Part shown: positions 1-7,772 of the stretch, piece after piece
How positions within the stretch are numbered: the first letter of the stretch is position 1
Layout: each line of letters opens with the position of its first letter
Source: [Clostridium] celerecrescens 18A
GTDB lineage: Bacteria; Bacillota; Clostridia; Lachnospirales; Lachnospiraceae
Assembly (NCBI RefSeq): GCF_002797975.1
Contig: NZ_PGET01000001.1
Coordinates: forward strand, 558,001 to 622,000
Direction: 5' to 3'
DNA: 64,000 bases
Notes under the pieces: generated by a model
Seen by the model: only the letters and a program-made list of their open reading frames with translations
Told to the model about the DNA's origin: nothing
Databases searched by the model: none
Made by a program: the position numbers and the translations under genes

Positions 1-2
1 TA

Positions 3-566
3 GTCCCGCCAGGTCCGACAGGTCCTACAGGCCCGACAGGTCCTATAGTCCCGACAGGTCCGACTGGCCCGACAGCCCCGCCAGGTCCTACAGCACCAAC
101 AGGTCCGACAGGTCCTACAGCACCAACAGGCCCGACAGTACCTACAGGCCCCACAAGATTTCCAGGCTTTCCAGGGCTCAAAATACCAACAAGTCCGACA
201 ACTCCGACAGGCCCGACGAGACCTATGGGTCCCACTAGTCCAACAGGTCCAACAGGTCCTATGATTCCAACAGGTCCTACCGCTCCGATGGCTTCTTCAA
301 TTTCTACAGTGGCCAGACTGTGGGAGTTAGAAGATATTGAGTCACAAGAGTCGCTATCTTCGTTTCCAAGTACAATTGTTTCAATCATTGAAGATTGCAT
401 GGATAATATGATTTATGTCTGGATGAAAAATGGAGACAATTTTTGGCTGATTCCCAGAAGTAGTAATCAGAGCGTTGTTTCTGGTTACCGGTGGTATCAA
501 AACTCAGACTGGTATATTGAGGAAATCAGCTACACCGATATTTATAGCGTTACTTGTGTTTCTTAA
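3..566 (+). CDS. Collagen-like Gly-Pro-Thr repeat surface protein, 3' part
   Basis: The frame is open from base 3, so the gene starts before the window. About the first 95 codons are collagen-type triplets, mostly Gly-Pro-Thr with some Ala-Pro-Thr and a short Phe-Pro-Gly-Phe-Pro-Gly stretch. They are followed by a non-repetitive C-terminal domain of about 85 residues rich in Trp, Tyr, Asp and Ser that ends in CVS. Proteins of this design in bacilli and clostridia (BclA-like) form trimeric stalks on the exosporium or cell surface, with the C-terminal domain nucleating the trimer. The surface role here is inferred. Thr in the third position is a common O-glycosylation site in such proteins, and a glycan pathway lies at 21.8-28.5 kb, but nothing in the sequence links the two. 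Confidence 0.8.
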   Translation, partial: VPPGPTGPTGPTGPIVPTGPTGPTAPPGPTAPTGPTGPTAPTGPTVPTGPTRFPGFPGLKIPTSPTTPTGPTRPMGPTSPTGPTGPMIPTGPTAPMASSISTVARLWELEDIESQESLSSFPSTIVSIIEDCMDNMIYVWMKNGDNFWLIPRSSNQSVVSGYRWYQNSDWYIEEISYTDIYSVTCVS

Positions 567-907
567 AATTCTGTATATTATGATCAGGATGGGGCGCTGC
601 GGTGGCCGGGATTGGCAGGGTAAAGAAGTATATGTATGTCTACCATTTGTCTACCCTGTATAAGTTTTTAGGTTGACAAAGTAATGTTGACAAATGTAAC
701 CAGATGTATTACCATACAGTAAACTCCTATGTTTTCAAATGCCTGTAAGTGTATAGAAATGAAATCCTTAAAGCCAAGTTACCTTTGGGCAACAACCCTA
801 TGGTTGGAGCTACCGTTGCTGTGGCTGTTGGGATTGAAGAGAGTGCAAAAGAAGGTAAATTCTAAGGAAGACCTTGATCTTTAAGATATTTTACTTTTAG
901 AAAAGGA
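567..907 (+). other. Gap with possible small ORF or gene debris
   Basis: No convincing gene. Two overlapping frames run through 749-884. One (759-884, ATG start, 41 codons) gives a short protein with a Leu/Trp-rich hydrophobic stretch but has no clear ribosome site. The other (ending at the taa 863-865) reads like the tail of an ordinary globular protein (ending in EESAKEGKF) but has no start. A terminator follows at 908, so some transcript probably ends here. It could be a decayed gene or a small membrane protein; I cannot decide which. Confidence 0.3.
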
Positions 908-938
908 AAGAGGAGTCGCTTTGCCGGTTCCTCTTTTT
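908..938 (+). terminator. Rho-independent terminator
   Basis: AAGAGGA (908-914) pairs with TCCTCTT (929-935) and is followed by a T run. It ends plus-strand transcription coming from the collagen-like gene or the small ORF. Confidence 0.6.
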
Positions 939-996
939 GATTATTTAATAGGGGGAAGCTGTATGACCTATGAAAGCTTTCCTGTTGGAAAAATGA

Positions 997-1040
997 AAAC
1001 CTTCAAACAGACAATATAATGATCATCGGTTTGAAGGTTT
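997..1040 (-). terminator. Terminator of sodA
   Basis: A perfect 12 bp inverted repeat (AAACCTTCAAAC at 997-1008, complement at 1029-1040) lies just past the sodA stop. On the minus strand it is followed by a T-rich tract. Confidence 0.65.
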
Positions 1041-1065
1041 GATTTTATAATCCGGAGTATTCATA

Positions 1066-1701
1066 TTAAGATTTGGCACTGATGCATGCTTTGTAACGTT
1101 CGTCCGCAGCCTCCCAGCTTACCACATGGAACCAGTCTTCTATGTATGCGGCCCTGTCGTTAAACCGCTTCAAAAAATAAGCATGTTCCCAGCAGTCGAT
1201 GCCTGCAATAACACAAAGGCCATCTGAGATAGGGGAATTCTGGTTTGGTGTTGTTACGAGTTTCAGTACGCCGTTAGAATCCACTACCAGCCAGGCATAC
1301 CCGGATCCAAATATAGCCAGTGCATACCGTTTGAATTCATCAAAAAACTGTTCCACCGTCCCAAAGTATTGAACGATGGCGGGATACAATACTTCAGCCT
1401 GGGTCCGGGTCATGGAATTGGTCATCCCGAAGAAATAGATCGTGTGATTATATACTCCGCCCGCATTATTAATGATGCCCTGTCGGACTTCCGAAGGAAG
1501 GCTTTCCGTATCCGAAAGCAGTTCCTCCAAAGACTTGTTTTGCAGCTGCGGATAATTCGTCAGGATCGCGTTAAGATTCGCCACATATCGCTGCTGCAGC
1601 CTGTCATGGTGCAGGTACATGGTTTGCGTGTCTATGTAGGGTTCCAGCGCATCGTATGGATACGGCAGCGGCAGGTTTACAAAGGGGTAATGTTCATTCA
1701 T
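1066..1701 (-). CDS. sodA: Superoxide dismutase, Fe/Mn family
   Basis: 211 residues, the normal length for a cytoplasmic Fe/Mn superoxide dismutase, which converts superoxide to peroxide and oxygen. Family marks are visible: an N-terminal LPLPYPYDALEPYID stretch, a YLHHD segment with the first metal His, the NHTIYF helix with the second, and a C-terminal DCWEHAYFLKRF motif carrying the Asp and His ligands. Fe versus Mn cannot be read reliably. The ATG is preceded by AAAGGAC on the minus strand. The gene is a single unit with its own terminator and is divergent from metY. In an anaerobe it serves oxygen defence together with the rubrerythrin at 7.8 kb. Confidence 0.9.
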   Translation of the reverse strand: MNEHYPFVNLPLPYPYDALEPYIDTQTMYLHHDRLQQRYVANLNAILTNYPQLQNKSLEELLSDTESLPSEVRQGIINNAGGVYNHTIYFFGMTNSMTRTQAEVLYPAIVQYFGTVEQFFDEFKRYALAIFGSGYAWLVVDSNGVLKLVTTPNQNSPISDGLCVIAGIDCWEHAYFLKRFNDRAAYIEDWFHVVSWEAADERYKACISAKS

Positions 1702-1797
1702 AGGTTATTGTCCTTTTTATTATTTGTATATATATATTCAGTACTCAGGGATATATGATGGATAAGCAGGAGCTTGTAACAGAAATATATGCTGGCC

Positions 1798-1824
1798 CTG
1801 GCTATAGATTTTTCCTATAGCCAG
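1798..1824. repeat. 10 bp perfect inverted repeat between sodA and metY
   Basis: CTGGCTATAG (1798-1807) and CTATAGCCAG (1815-1824) are separated by 7 nt. There is no T run in either direction, so an operator or an mRNA hairpin is as likely as a terminator. It lies about 100 nt upstream of both divergent start codons. Confidence 0.45.
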
Positions 1825-1840
1825 ATCATAAATATATCAA

Positions 1841-1873
1841 TTAACACTTAGCCATGAAACCAGGTATAATACC
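1841..1873 (+). promoter_or_regulatory. metY promoter with embedded GGTAT/ATACC palindrome
   Basis: TTAACA (1841-1846), an 18 bp spacer and TATAAT (1865-1870) form a sigma-A type promoter 57 bp before the metY start. The -10 box sits inside GGTATAATACC (1863-1873), an inverted repeat of the same GGTAT/ATACC half sites found near the Rrf2 gene and the PLP gene at 5.26 kb. This suggests a shared repressor. Confidence 0.55.
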
Positions 1874-1926
1874 AATTAAGAAGAAACGAAATAAATAATC
1901 AGTTTAACATTTGGGAGGAAATTCAT

Positions 1927-3234
1927 ATGGCTAAGAAGACAAGAGCTGAGAGAAATTTAAAATTTGAAACATTGCAATTACATGTTGGGCAGGAACAGGC
2001 GGATCCGGTTACCGATGCCAGAGCAGTACCCATTTACCAGACATCTTCCTATGTATTCCATAATAGCGATCATGCTGCGGCCAGATTCAGCCTGTCAGAT
2101 GCAGGCAATATTTATGGGAGACTGACGAACCCAACCCAGGACGTTTTTGAGCGCAGAATTGCGGCCTTAGAAGGCGGAGTGGCTGCCCTGGCAGTGGCTT
2201 CCGGAGCTGCCGCAGTTACCTATTCCATTGAGAATATTGCAAAAAGCGGGGATCATATTGTAGCGGCAAAGAACATCTATGGCGGTACTTATAATCTGCT
2301 GGAGCATACCTTACCGGAATACGGAGTTGAAACGACCTTTGTGGATCCCTTTGATTACGAAGCCTTTGACAAGGCGATTCAGGAAAACACAAAGCTGGTA
2401 TTCATTGAAACTCTGGGCAATCCCAATTCTGACGTAGTTGATATCGAAAAGCTGGCAGCAATTGCCCATGGACATAAAATTCCTCTGATTGTGGACAATA
2501 CCTTTGCAACTCCTTATCTGGTGAGACCTATTGAATACGGAGCGGATATTGTGGTTCATTCCGCCACAAAATATATTGGGGGCCATGGTTCAGCCATTGG
2601 CGGTGTTATTATTGACGGCGGAACATTCGATTGGGAGGCTTCCGGAAAATTCTCTTCCCTTACAGAGCCGAACCCAAGCTATCATGGAATCAGCTTTACC
2701 AAGGCGGTAGGAGCGGCCGCATATGTAACAAAGATCCGCGCCATTTTACTCCGTGATACAGGAGCGGCCCTATCTCCCTTCCATGCGTTTTTATTCCTCC
2801 AGGGCTTAGAAACCTTATCCCTTCGTGTAGAACGCCATGTAGAAAATGCTCTGAAGGTGGCGCAGTATTTAAAGAACCATCCTCAGGTGGAGAAGGTTCA
2901 CCATCCTTCCGTTTCAGAGGATCCGGAGCAGCAGGAATTATACGGCAAATATTTCCCAAATGGTGGAGGCTCTATATTTACCTTTGAAATCAAGGGTGAT
3001 GACAGGAAGGCAAAAGACTTTATTGACCAGTTGGAATTATTCTCCCTGTTAGCCAATGTAGCAGACGTAAAATCTTTAGTCATTCATCCGGCTTCAACGA
3101 CCCATTCCCAGATGTCGGTGGAGGAATTGGAAGGCTCAGGAATCAAACCGAACACCATCCGGTTATCCATAGGAACGGAACATGCAGCTGATATTATAGA
3201 AGATTTAGAGGAAGCATTTAAGGCGGTTCAATAA
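1927..3234 (+). CDS. metY: O-acetylhomoserine sulfhydrylase (homocysteine synthase)
   Basis: 435 residues, the usual length for the MetY branch of the Cys/Met-metabolism PLP enzymes (the cystathionine gamma-synthase branch is about 380). It makes homocysteine from O-acetylhomoserine and sulfide. The family start FETLQLHVGQ, the YGRLTNPT motif and the PLP lysine in SATKYIGGHG (Lys215) are visible. The start is set by GGGAGGAAATT just before the ATG. It is probably transcribed alone: a hairpin follows at 3262-3285, and the promoter carries a palindrome shared with other sulfur genes. Such enzymes can also use methanethiol or other thiols, so the in vivo sulfur donor is not certain. Confidence 0.92.
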   Translation: MAKKTRAERNLKFETLQLHVGQEQADPVTDARAVPIYQTSSYVFHNSDHAAARFSLSDAGNIYGRLTNPTQDVFERRIAALEGGVAALAVASGAAAVTYSIENIAKSGDHIVAAKNIYGGTYNLLEHTLPEYGVETTFVDPFDYEAFDKAIQENTKLVFIETLGNPNSDVVDIEKLAAIAHGHKIPLIVDNTFATPYLVRPIEYGADIVVHSATKYIGGHGSAIGGVIIDGGTFDWEASGKFSSLTEPNPSYHGISFTKAVGAAAYVTKIRAILLRDTGAALSPFHAFLFLQGLETLSLRVERHVENALKVAQYLKNHPQVEKVHHPSVSEDPEQQELYGKYFPNGGGSIFTFEIKGDDRKAKDFIDQLELFSLLANVADVKSLVIHPASTTHSQMSVEELEGSGIKPNTIRLSIGTEHAADIIEDLEEAFKAVQ

Positions 3235-3261
3235 CCGTCAGGATTTACAGGATTAAAAACA

Positions 3262-3285
3262 GGCTGCCATACTTCTATGGCAGCC
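3262..3285 (+). terminator. Hairpin after metY
   Basis: GGCTGCCAT / ATGGCAGCC, a 9 bp perfect stem with a 6 nt loop, followed by CTTTG. The T run is weak, so termination may be partial and some read-through into the repeat block is possible. Confidence 0.5.
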
Positions 3286-3292
3286 CTTTGAG

Positions 3293-3500
3293 CCCTTCGG
3301 GTATACCTTTATGCCCAAAAAGCATGGGCAAGAATAAGGAAACACCCTTCGGGTATACCTTTATGCCCAAAAAGCATGGGCAAGAATAAGGAAACACCCT
3401 TCGGGTATACCTTTATGCCCAAAAAGCATGGGCAAGAATAAGGAAACACCCTTCGGGTATACCTTTATGCCCAAAAAGCATGGGCAAGAATAAGGAAAGG
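3293..3500 (+). repeat. Four tandem 52 bp repeats ending in the LysR ribosome site
   Basis: Units lie at 3293-3344, 3345-3396, 3397-3448 and 3449-3500. The first three are identical and the last differs only at its final two bases. Each contains the palindrome GGTATACC and a hairpin TGCCCA-AAAAGCA-TGGGCA followed by AGAATAAGGAAA. In the last copy this runs into AAGGAAAGGAG, the ribosome site of the LysR gene at 3508. A diverged single copy of the hairpin plus ribosome site lies at 16843-16880. There are no spacers, so this is not a CRISPR array. Confidence 0.85.
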
Positions 3501-3507
3501 AGATACC

Positions 3508-4422
3508 ATGACATTACAGCAGCTTCGTTATGCCATATGCATAGCAACTCAGAAATCCATGAACAAGGCGGCTGCCGAGTTGTTTATCACACAGCCCAGC
3601 CTATCAAGCACGATCCGGGATCTGGAAGAAGAGATCGGCCTTAAGCTGTTTCTGCGCTCAAACCGGGGAATTGTGATCACTCCGGAAGGAGAGGAGTTCC
3701 TTGGATATGCCAGACAGATGCTGGAGCAGTACCGCCAGATGGAAGAGCGGTTCGTAAAGAAGGAAAAATTTAAAAAGAAATTCAGCGTGTCCATGCAGCA
3801 TTACACCTTTGCCGTTCAGGCTTTTATCCATATGGCAAAAGAATTCGGTATGGATGATTACGAATTTGCCGTCCATGAAACCAAAACCTATGAAGTCATT
3901 GAAAATGTGAGAAACCAGAAAAGCGAATTAGGGATCCTGTACTTAAATGATTTTAACCAGAAAGCCATTGAAAAAATCTTTAATGATAATGAACTGGAGT
4001 TTGTGGAATTATTTCAATGCGGAATCTACGTTTTTCTATGGAAGGGCAATCCTCTGGCAGAAAAAGAACTGATCGAATTTGAAGATTTAAAGAAATATCC
4101 CTGCCTGTCCTTTGAACAGGGAAATAATAATTCTTTTTATCTGGCGGAAGAAGTGTTCAGCACTTATGAATATAAGCAGATCATAAAGGCGGATGACAGG
4201 GCCACGCTCTTAAATCTCATGGTAGGATTAAACGGCTATACCCTGTGCTCCGGGATTATCTGTGAAGATTTAAATGGAGATGAATATAGGGCAATTCCTC
4301 TTAATACCGATGATAAGATGAGAATCGGATATATAAAAAAGAAAAAAATGCCTTTAAGTATCCTTGGCGAAAAATATATAGCGGAACTGATCAGATTGAA
4401 AGAAAAACATCTTCCTACCTAA
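3508..4422 (+). CDS. LysR-family transcriptional regulator
   Basis: 304 residues, the standard LysR length. The N-terminal winged helix-turn-helix spans about residues 1-60 (QQLRYAICIATQKSMNKAAA, then TQPSLSSTIRDLEEEIG). An effector-binding domain follows from about residue 90. LysR regulators usually activate a neighbouring pathway when they bind a small molecule. Its place between metY and other sulfur genes suggests control of sulfur amino-acid metabolism, but the ligand is not visible. The ATG follows AAGGAAAGGAGATACC, part of the last 52 bp repeat, so repeat copy number or folding could affect its translation. Confidence 0.85.
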   Translation: MTLQQLRYAICIATQKSMNKAAAELFITQPSLSSTIRDLEEEIGLKLFLRSNRGIVITPEGEEFLGYARQMLEQYRQMEERFVKKEKFKKKFSVSMQHYTFAVQAFIHMAKEFGMDDYEFAVHETKTYEVIENVRNQKSELGILYLNDFNQKAIEKIFNDNELEFVELFQCGIYVFLWKGNPLAEKELIEFEDLKKYPCLSFEQGNNNSFYLAEEVFSTYEYKQIIKADDRATLLNLMVGLNGYTLCSGIICEDLNGDEYRAIPLNTDDKMRIGYIKKKKMPLSILGEKYIAELIRLKEKHLPT

Positions 4423-4458
4423 GTTTAATAGCATTTTATTTTTTATTTTGCGTCACGG

Positions 4459-4515
4459 TGTACTGAAAACCCCTAAAAGTTAGACCTGAAATTCTTACTT
4501 TTGGGGGTCTGTACA
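4459..4515. mobile_element. 57 bp palindromic mini-element resembling IS3-family ends
   Basis: TGTACTGA...CCCCTAAAAGTTAGA on the left is matched by the reverse complement of TCTTACTTTTGGGGG...TGTACA on the right, with about 6 nt between the arms. The arms resemble terminal repeats I associate with IS3/IS150-type elements in clostridia, here joined with no transposase. It may be a tiny MITE or the scar of an element. It could also serve as the LysR terminator. No clear target duplication is seen. Confidence 0.4.
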
Positions 4516-4619
4516 CTTGGCAGTAGAGAGGGTGGAATTTTATCTTCTTTGTTGGCCAACCCCTTGTATTGGGGCGGTAGTTCCTTTTATAATTCTAATA
4601 TAGCATATCTGTTACTCCC

Positions 4620-5051
4620 CTAAATATAATATTCAGGAGACTCCTGATACCTGTCAAGAATGTCCTGCAGGGTAATTCCGTTTAAATAATTTGCAATAAC
4701 TTCTGAAAGCCCCTGCCAGATGGGAAGAGTCAGACAGTCTGCCTGCCTGGAGCATATGTTTGGATCGTTGTCCATACAGCTGACAGGATTTAAGCTTCCT
4801 TCTGAGCTGAGCAGAATATCTCCGATGGTTATCTGGGAGGGATGTCTTGCCAGCTTATAACCGCCCATGTGACCACGGTAGGTTGTGAGCAGATTGCTGC
4901 GGTTTAAAAAAGGTACAATCTGTTCAAGATATTTTTTAGAAATGTTCTGCCTTTCGGAGATGTCCTTTAAGGCAATGAATTCCTCATTATAATGCTCCGC
5001 TAAATCAATCATCATGCGAAGGGAATAGCGGCCGCGAGTTGATATTTTCAT
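4620..5051 (-). CDS. Rrf2-family regulator (IscR/CymR type)
   Basis: 143 residues from the ATG at 5051, which is preceded by AAGGTGG and begins with the family signature MKISTRGRYSLRMMIDLA. An upstream in-frame start exists but lacks this support. The winged helix covers about residues 1-80. Cys92, Cys100 and Cys106 form a cluster close to the 92/98/104 cysteines that hold the Fe-S centre in IscR; classical CymR lacks such a cluster. It may therefore sense Fe-S status, or cysteine through CysK as CymR does. Its neighbours are sulfur genes. A 10 bp perfect palindrome and an ATACCTAT/ATAGGTAT pair lie in its own promoter, which suggests autoregulation. Confidence 0.85.
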   Translation of the reverse strand: MKISTRGRYSLRMMIDLAEHYNEEFIALKDISERQNISKKYLEQIVPFLNRSNLLTTYRGHMGGYKLARHPSQITIGDILLSSEGSLNPVSCMDNDPNICSRQADCLTLPIWQGLSEVIANYLNGITLQDILDRYQESPEYYI

Positions 5052-5085
5052 AGTATACCACCTTACAAAACAATTTTGTGTATCA

Positions 5086-5123
5086 ATACCTATTTTACCA
5101 TGGGTTGAATAGGTATTCAACCC
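5086..5123. promoter_or_regulatory. Candidate Rrf2 operator
   Basis: ATACCTAT (5086-5093) is inverted as ATAGGTAT (5109-5116). Overlapping it is a perfect palindrome, GGGTTGAATA (5102-5111) and TATTCAACCC (5114-5123), with a 2 bp centre. It lies 35-72 bp upstream of the Rrf2 start and may also affect the divergent gene at 5261. Confidence 0.5.
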
Positions 5124-5181
5124 GTGAAATAAAATTCTTTCGCAATAGAAATTATCTATAGCAGGTGATTGTTTTTAAGTA

Positions 5182-5211
5182 ATACCATTGACGGCCTTCC
5201 ATTGGTATAAT
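5182..5211 (+). promoter_or_regulatory. ATACCA/TGGTAT inverted repeat over a -10 box
   Basis: ATACCA (5182-5187) and TGGTAT (5203-5208) form an inverted repeat that overlaps TATAAT (5206-5211). No good -35 lies at the correct distance, so the promoter may need an activator or be weak. The half sites match those at metY and the Rrf2 gene. Confidence 0.4.
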
Positions 5212-5260
5212 TAAGGAAAGAACAGATGCATGATCCAAATTGAGAAAGAGGGGTATGAAT

Positions 5261-6415
5261 ATGGAATACGGGATTTCTACAAAATGTTTATACGGCAATG
5301 GGGAAGGGGTTGCAACAGACAAGTCTGGAGCCATCAGCTTTCCTATTTACCAGACAGCGACCTTTGCTCATAGGGGAATCGGGGAAAGCACCGGTTATGA
5401 TTACAGCCGCCTGCAAAATCCAACCAGAGAGCAGTTGGAAAAGGTGGTGGCTTCCCTTGAGCATGGAGTGGATGCTCTGGCATTTTCAAGTGGTATGGCA
5501 GCAATCACGGCTTTAATGGAACTGTTTCAGCCGGGAGACCATATAATAACCGATTGTGATTTATATGGCGGGAGCATCCGTTTGTTTGATAATATCAGCA
5601 AGAAGAACGGAATTTTGATTAGTTCCGTAGACTGTTCCCGCGGGGACATTGTAGAATTTGAAAACCTGATCGGTGAGAACACAAAAGCAATATACATAGA
5701 AACTCCGACAAACCCCATGATGAATGTCATAGACATTGGTAAGCTGGCAGAGATTGCAAAGAAGAACCATTTGCTTTTAATCGTGGACAATACGTTTTTG
5801 TCCCCCTACTTTCAAAATCCATTGAAGCTGGGGGCCGATATTGTTGTCCACAGCGGAACCAAATACCTTGGCGGCCATAATGATACCATCGCAGGCTTTC
5901 TAATCACCTCCTCGGCAGAGATTTCCGAAAGACTCAGATTTATTATAAAGACGGTAGGTTCCGGTCTGGCACCCTTTGACAGCTGGCTCATATTAAGAGG
6001 GATTAAAACCCTTGGAATCCGGATGGAGCGGGGGGAGGAGAACGCCAGAAAACTTGTGGAATGGCTGTGCCGGGAAAAGAAGGTCATTAAAGTGTATTAT
6101 CCCGGAATCAAGTCTCACCCCGGTCACGAGGTCTGTAAAAAGCAGACAAGGGGATTTGGCTCCATGGTTACTTTTGAGGTGGAATCAACGGAGCTGGCTC
6201 ATCAGATTTTAAAAGAGGTGAAACTGATCCGTTTTGCAGAAAGCTTAGGTGGCGTGGAAACGCTGATCACTTACCCGATTACCCAGACTCATGCCGATGT
6301 GCCTAAAGAGATTCTGGCCGCCAATGGCGTCACCGACAGGATCTTAAGATTATCAGTAGGGATCGAAGATTCAGAAGATTTGATAAGGGAATTGGAGAGA
6401 ATATTTTATGAGTAA
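5261..6415 (+). CDS. Cystathionine gamma-synthase / gamma-lyase family PLP enzyme
   Basis: 384 residues, a typical length for MetB/MetC/Mgl-type trans-sulfuration enzymes. YDYSRLQNPT and SGTKYLGGHND with PLP lysine Lys201 are seen. The reaction (cystathionine synthesis, beta-lysis, or gamma-lysis to cysteine or sulfide) cannot be assigned from the fold alone. AGAAAGAGGGG ends 7 nt before the ATG at 5261, which fits better than an ATG at 5255 or a TTG at 5240. The stop overlaps the start of the next PLP gene by 8 nt, so the two are translationally coupled. The promoter carries the shared ATACC/GGTAT motif. Confidence 0.88.
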   Translation: MEYGISTKCLYGNGEGVATDKSGAISFPIYQTATFAHRGIGESTGYDYSRLQNPTREQLEKVVASLEHGVDALAFSSGMAAITALMELFQPGDHIITDCDLYGGSIRLFDNISKKNGILISSVDCSRGDIVEFENLIGENTKAIYIETPTNPMMNVIDIGKLAEIAKKNHLLLIVDNTFLSPYFQNPLKLGADIVVHSGTKYLGGHNDTIAGFLITSSAEISERLRFIIKTVGSGLAPFDSWLILRGIKTLGIRMERGEENARKLVEWLCREKKVIKVYYPGIKSHPGHEVCKKQTRGFGSMVTFEVESTELAHQILKEVKLIRFAESLGGVETLITYPITQTHADVPKEILAANGVTDRILRLSVGIEDSEDLIRELERIFYE

Positions 6416-7592
6416 GGAAACGATTGATTTTGATGAAGTCATAAACCGAAAAAATACGAACAGCCTTAAGTACGATTTTGCAGTAAGAAGGGGAAAACCG
6501 GAAAATCTTTTACCCCTGTGGGTAGCGGATATGGATTTTAAAGTATCCTGGAAGATTTTGGAGGCCCTTCATGAGCGGGTCGACCATGGGATTTTCGGGT
6601 ACAGCGAGGTCCAGGATGAATATTTTGAAGCCATCCGGGGCTGGTTGAAAAAAAAGCATCACTGGAATGTGGAAAGCAGATGGCTGATCAAAACACCTGG
6701 TGTTGTATTTGCCTTAGCCATGGCTGTCCAGGCTTTTACAGATCCGGGGGATGGGGTTATAATCCAGCAGCCGGTATATTATCCCTTCAGCGAAGTCATT
6801 GAAGATAATGACAGGGTGGTCGTGGATAATTCCCTGTATCTTGGAGAAGATGGCAAGTACCACATGGATTTAAAAGATTTTGAAAGAAAAGCAGAAGATT
6901 TCCATGTGAAATTATTCTTATTATGCAGTCCTCATAACCCGGTGGGAAGAGTTTGGAGCCGGGAGGAATTGGAAAAATTAAGTGAAATCTGTATTCGCAG
7001 GGATATCCTTGTAGTCAGCGATGAGATTCATCAGGATTTTGTATTTGAGGGAGAACACCTGGTATTTGCTAATCTTAGTGAAGAACTGAAAAACAGGACC
7101 ATTACCTGTACCTCCCCAAGTAAGACATTTAATCTGGCAGGCTTACAGATTTCCAATATATTTATTGCAAATCAGAATCTGAGGCGGAGATTCCGCAGAC
7201 AGGTGGCGGCAGCCGGGTACAGCCAGCTGAATACCCTGGGCTTAACTGCATGTGAAGCGGCATACCGCAATGGTGAAGAGTGGCATGATCAGCTCATGGA
7301 ATATTTAAAGGCAAACGTTTCCTATGTACGTGATTTCTTAAAAGAAAAAATACCCAAGATCAAGCTTATAGAACCGGAAGGAACCTATCTTGTATGGCTG
7401 GATTTCCGGGAACTGGACCTTACAGAAGGTGAGAGAGAAGACCTCATCATAAAAAAGGCTGGACTCTGGCTGGACAGCGGAGCCATGTTCGGGCCGGTGG
7501 GAGAGGGATTTGAAAGAATTAATATCGCATGCCCCCGGTCTGTTCTGGAGCAGGCCTTGGGGAACTTAGAGCAGGCTATAAAAACGTTATAA
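6408..7592 (+). CDS. patB: MalY/PatB-family aminotransferase-fold C-S lyase
   Basis: 394 residues, class I/II aminotransferase fold. MalY/PatB features are clear: an N-terminal NTNSLKYDF segment, LPLWVADMDFKV, a YYPF segment, CSPHNPVGRVWSREEL, VSDEIHQDF and SPSKTFNLAGLQ with the PLP lysine. Family members cleave cystathionine or S-alkyl cysteines to thiol, pyruvate and ammonia. It overlaps the preceding trans-sulfuration gene by 8 nt and ends at a strong terminator, so the two form a bicistron for cleavage or making of thioethers. Whether it works in methionine synthesis or in cysteine-conjugate breakdown is open. Confidence 0.85.
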   Translation: MSKETIDFDEVINRKNTNSLKYDFAVRRGKPENLLPLWVADMDFKVSWKILEALHERVDHGIFGYSEVQDEYFEAIRGWLKKKHHWNVESRWLIKTPGVVFALAMAVQAFTDPGDGVIIQQPVYYPFSEVIEDNDRVVVDNSLYLGEDGKYHMDLKDFERKAEDFHVKLFLLCSPHNPVGRVWSREELEKLSEICIRRDILVVSDEIHQDFVFEGEHLVFANLSEELKNRTITCTSPSKTFNLAGLQISNIFIANQNLRRRFRRQVAAAGYSQLNTLGLTACEAAYRNGEEWHDQLMEYLKANVSYVRDFLKEKIPKIKLIEPEGTYLVWLDFRELDLTEGEREDLIIKKAGLWLDSGAMFGPVGEGFERINIACPRSVLEQALGNLEQAIKTL

Positions 7593-7666
7593 AACTTTAA
7601 ACGTTATGAAAATAATGGATTCTCTTTATCACCAGTCGTGATTTTGAACCAGTTACTGACATGAAA

Positions 7667-7716
7667 AACGCCGAAGTCTCGCATAAAAAGCATGTTTTTG
7701 CGAGGCTTCGGCGTTT
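7667..7716 (+). terminator. Strong terminator
   Basis: AACGCCGAAG...CTCGCA and its complement ending CTTCGGCGTT form a stem of about 20 bp with an AAAAA/TTTTT inner section. It separates the plus-strand bicistron from the convergent rubrerythrin gene. Confidence 0.8.
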
Positions 7717-7772
7717 ATTCTATGCTTTTGTTTATGAAGGATGACAGGCAGTGATGCCCAACGTCAAATTCT

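Noticed and set aside
759..884. 41-residue hydrophobic protein
   Set aside because: No ribosome site and an overlapping frame looks more protein-like; described as debris in the gap entry and not called as a gene.
3293..3500. CRISPR array
   Set aside because: The 52 bp units are directly adjacent with no unique spacers and there are no cas genes; it is a plain tandem repeat.
7667..7716. Further copy of the AAAAGCA hairpin family (contains AAAAAGCATG)
   Set aside because: The AAAAA pairs with TTTTT in the stem here and no ribosome site follows; it is an ordinary terminator.
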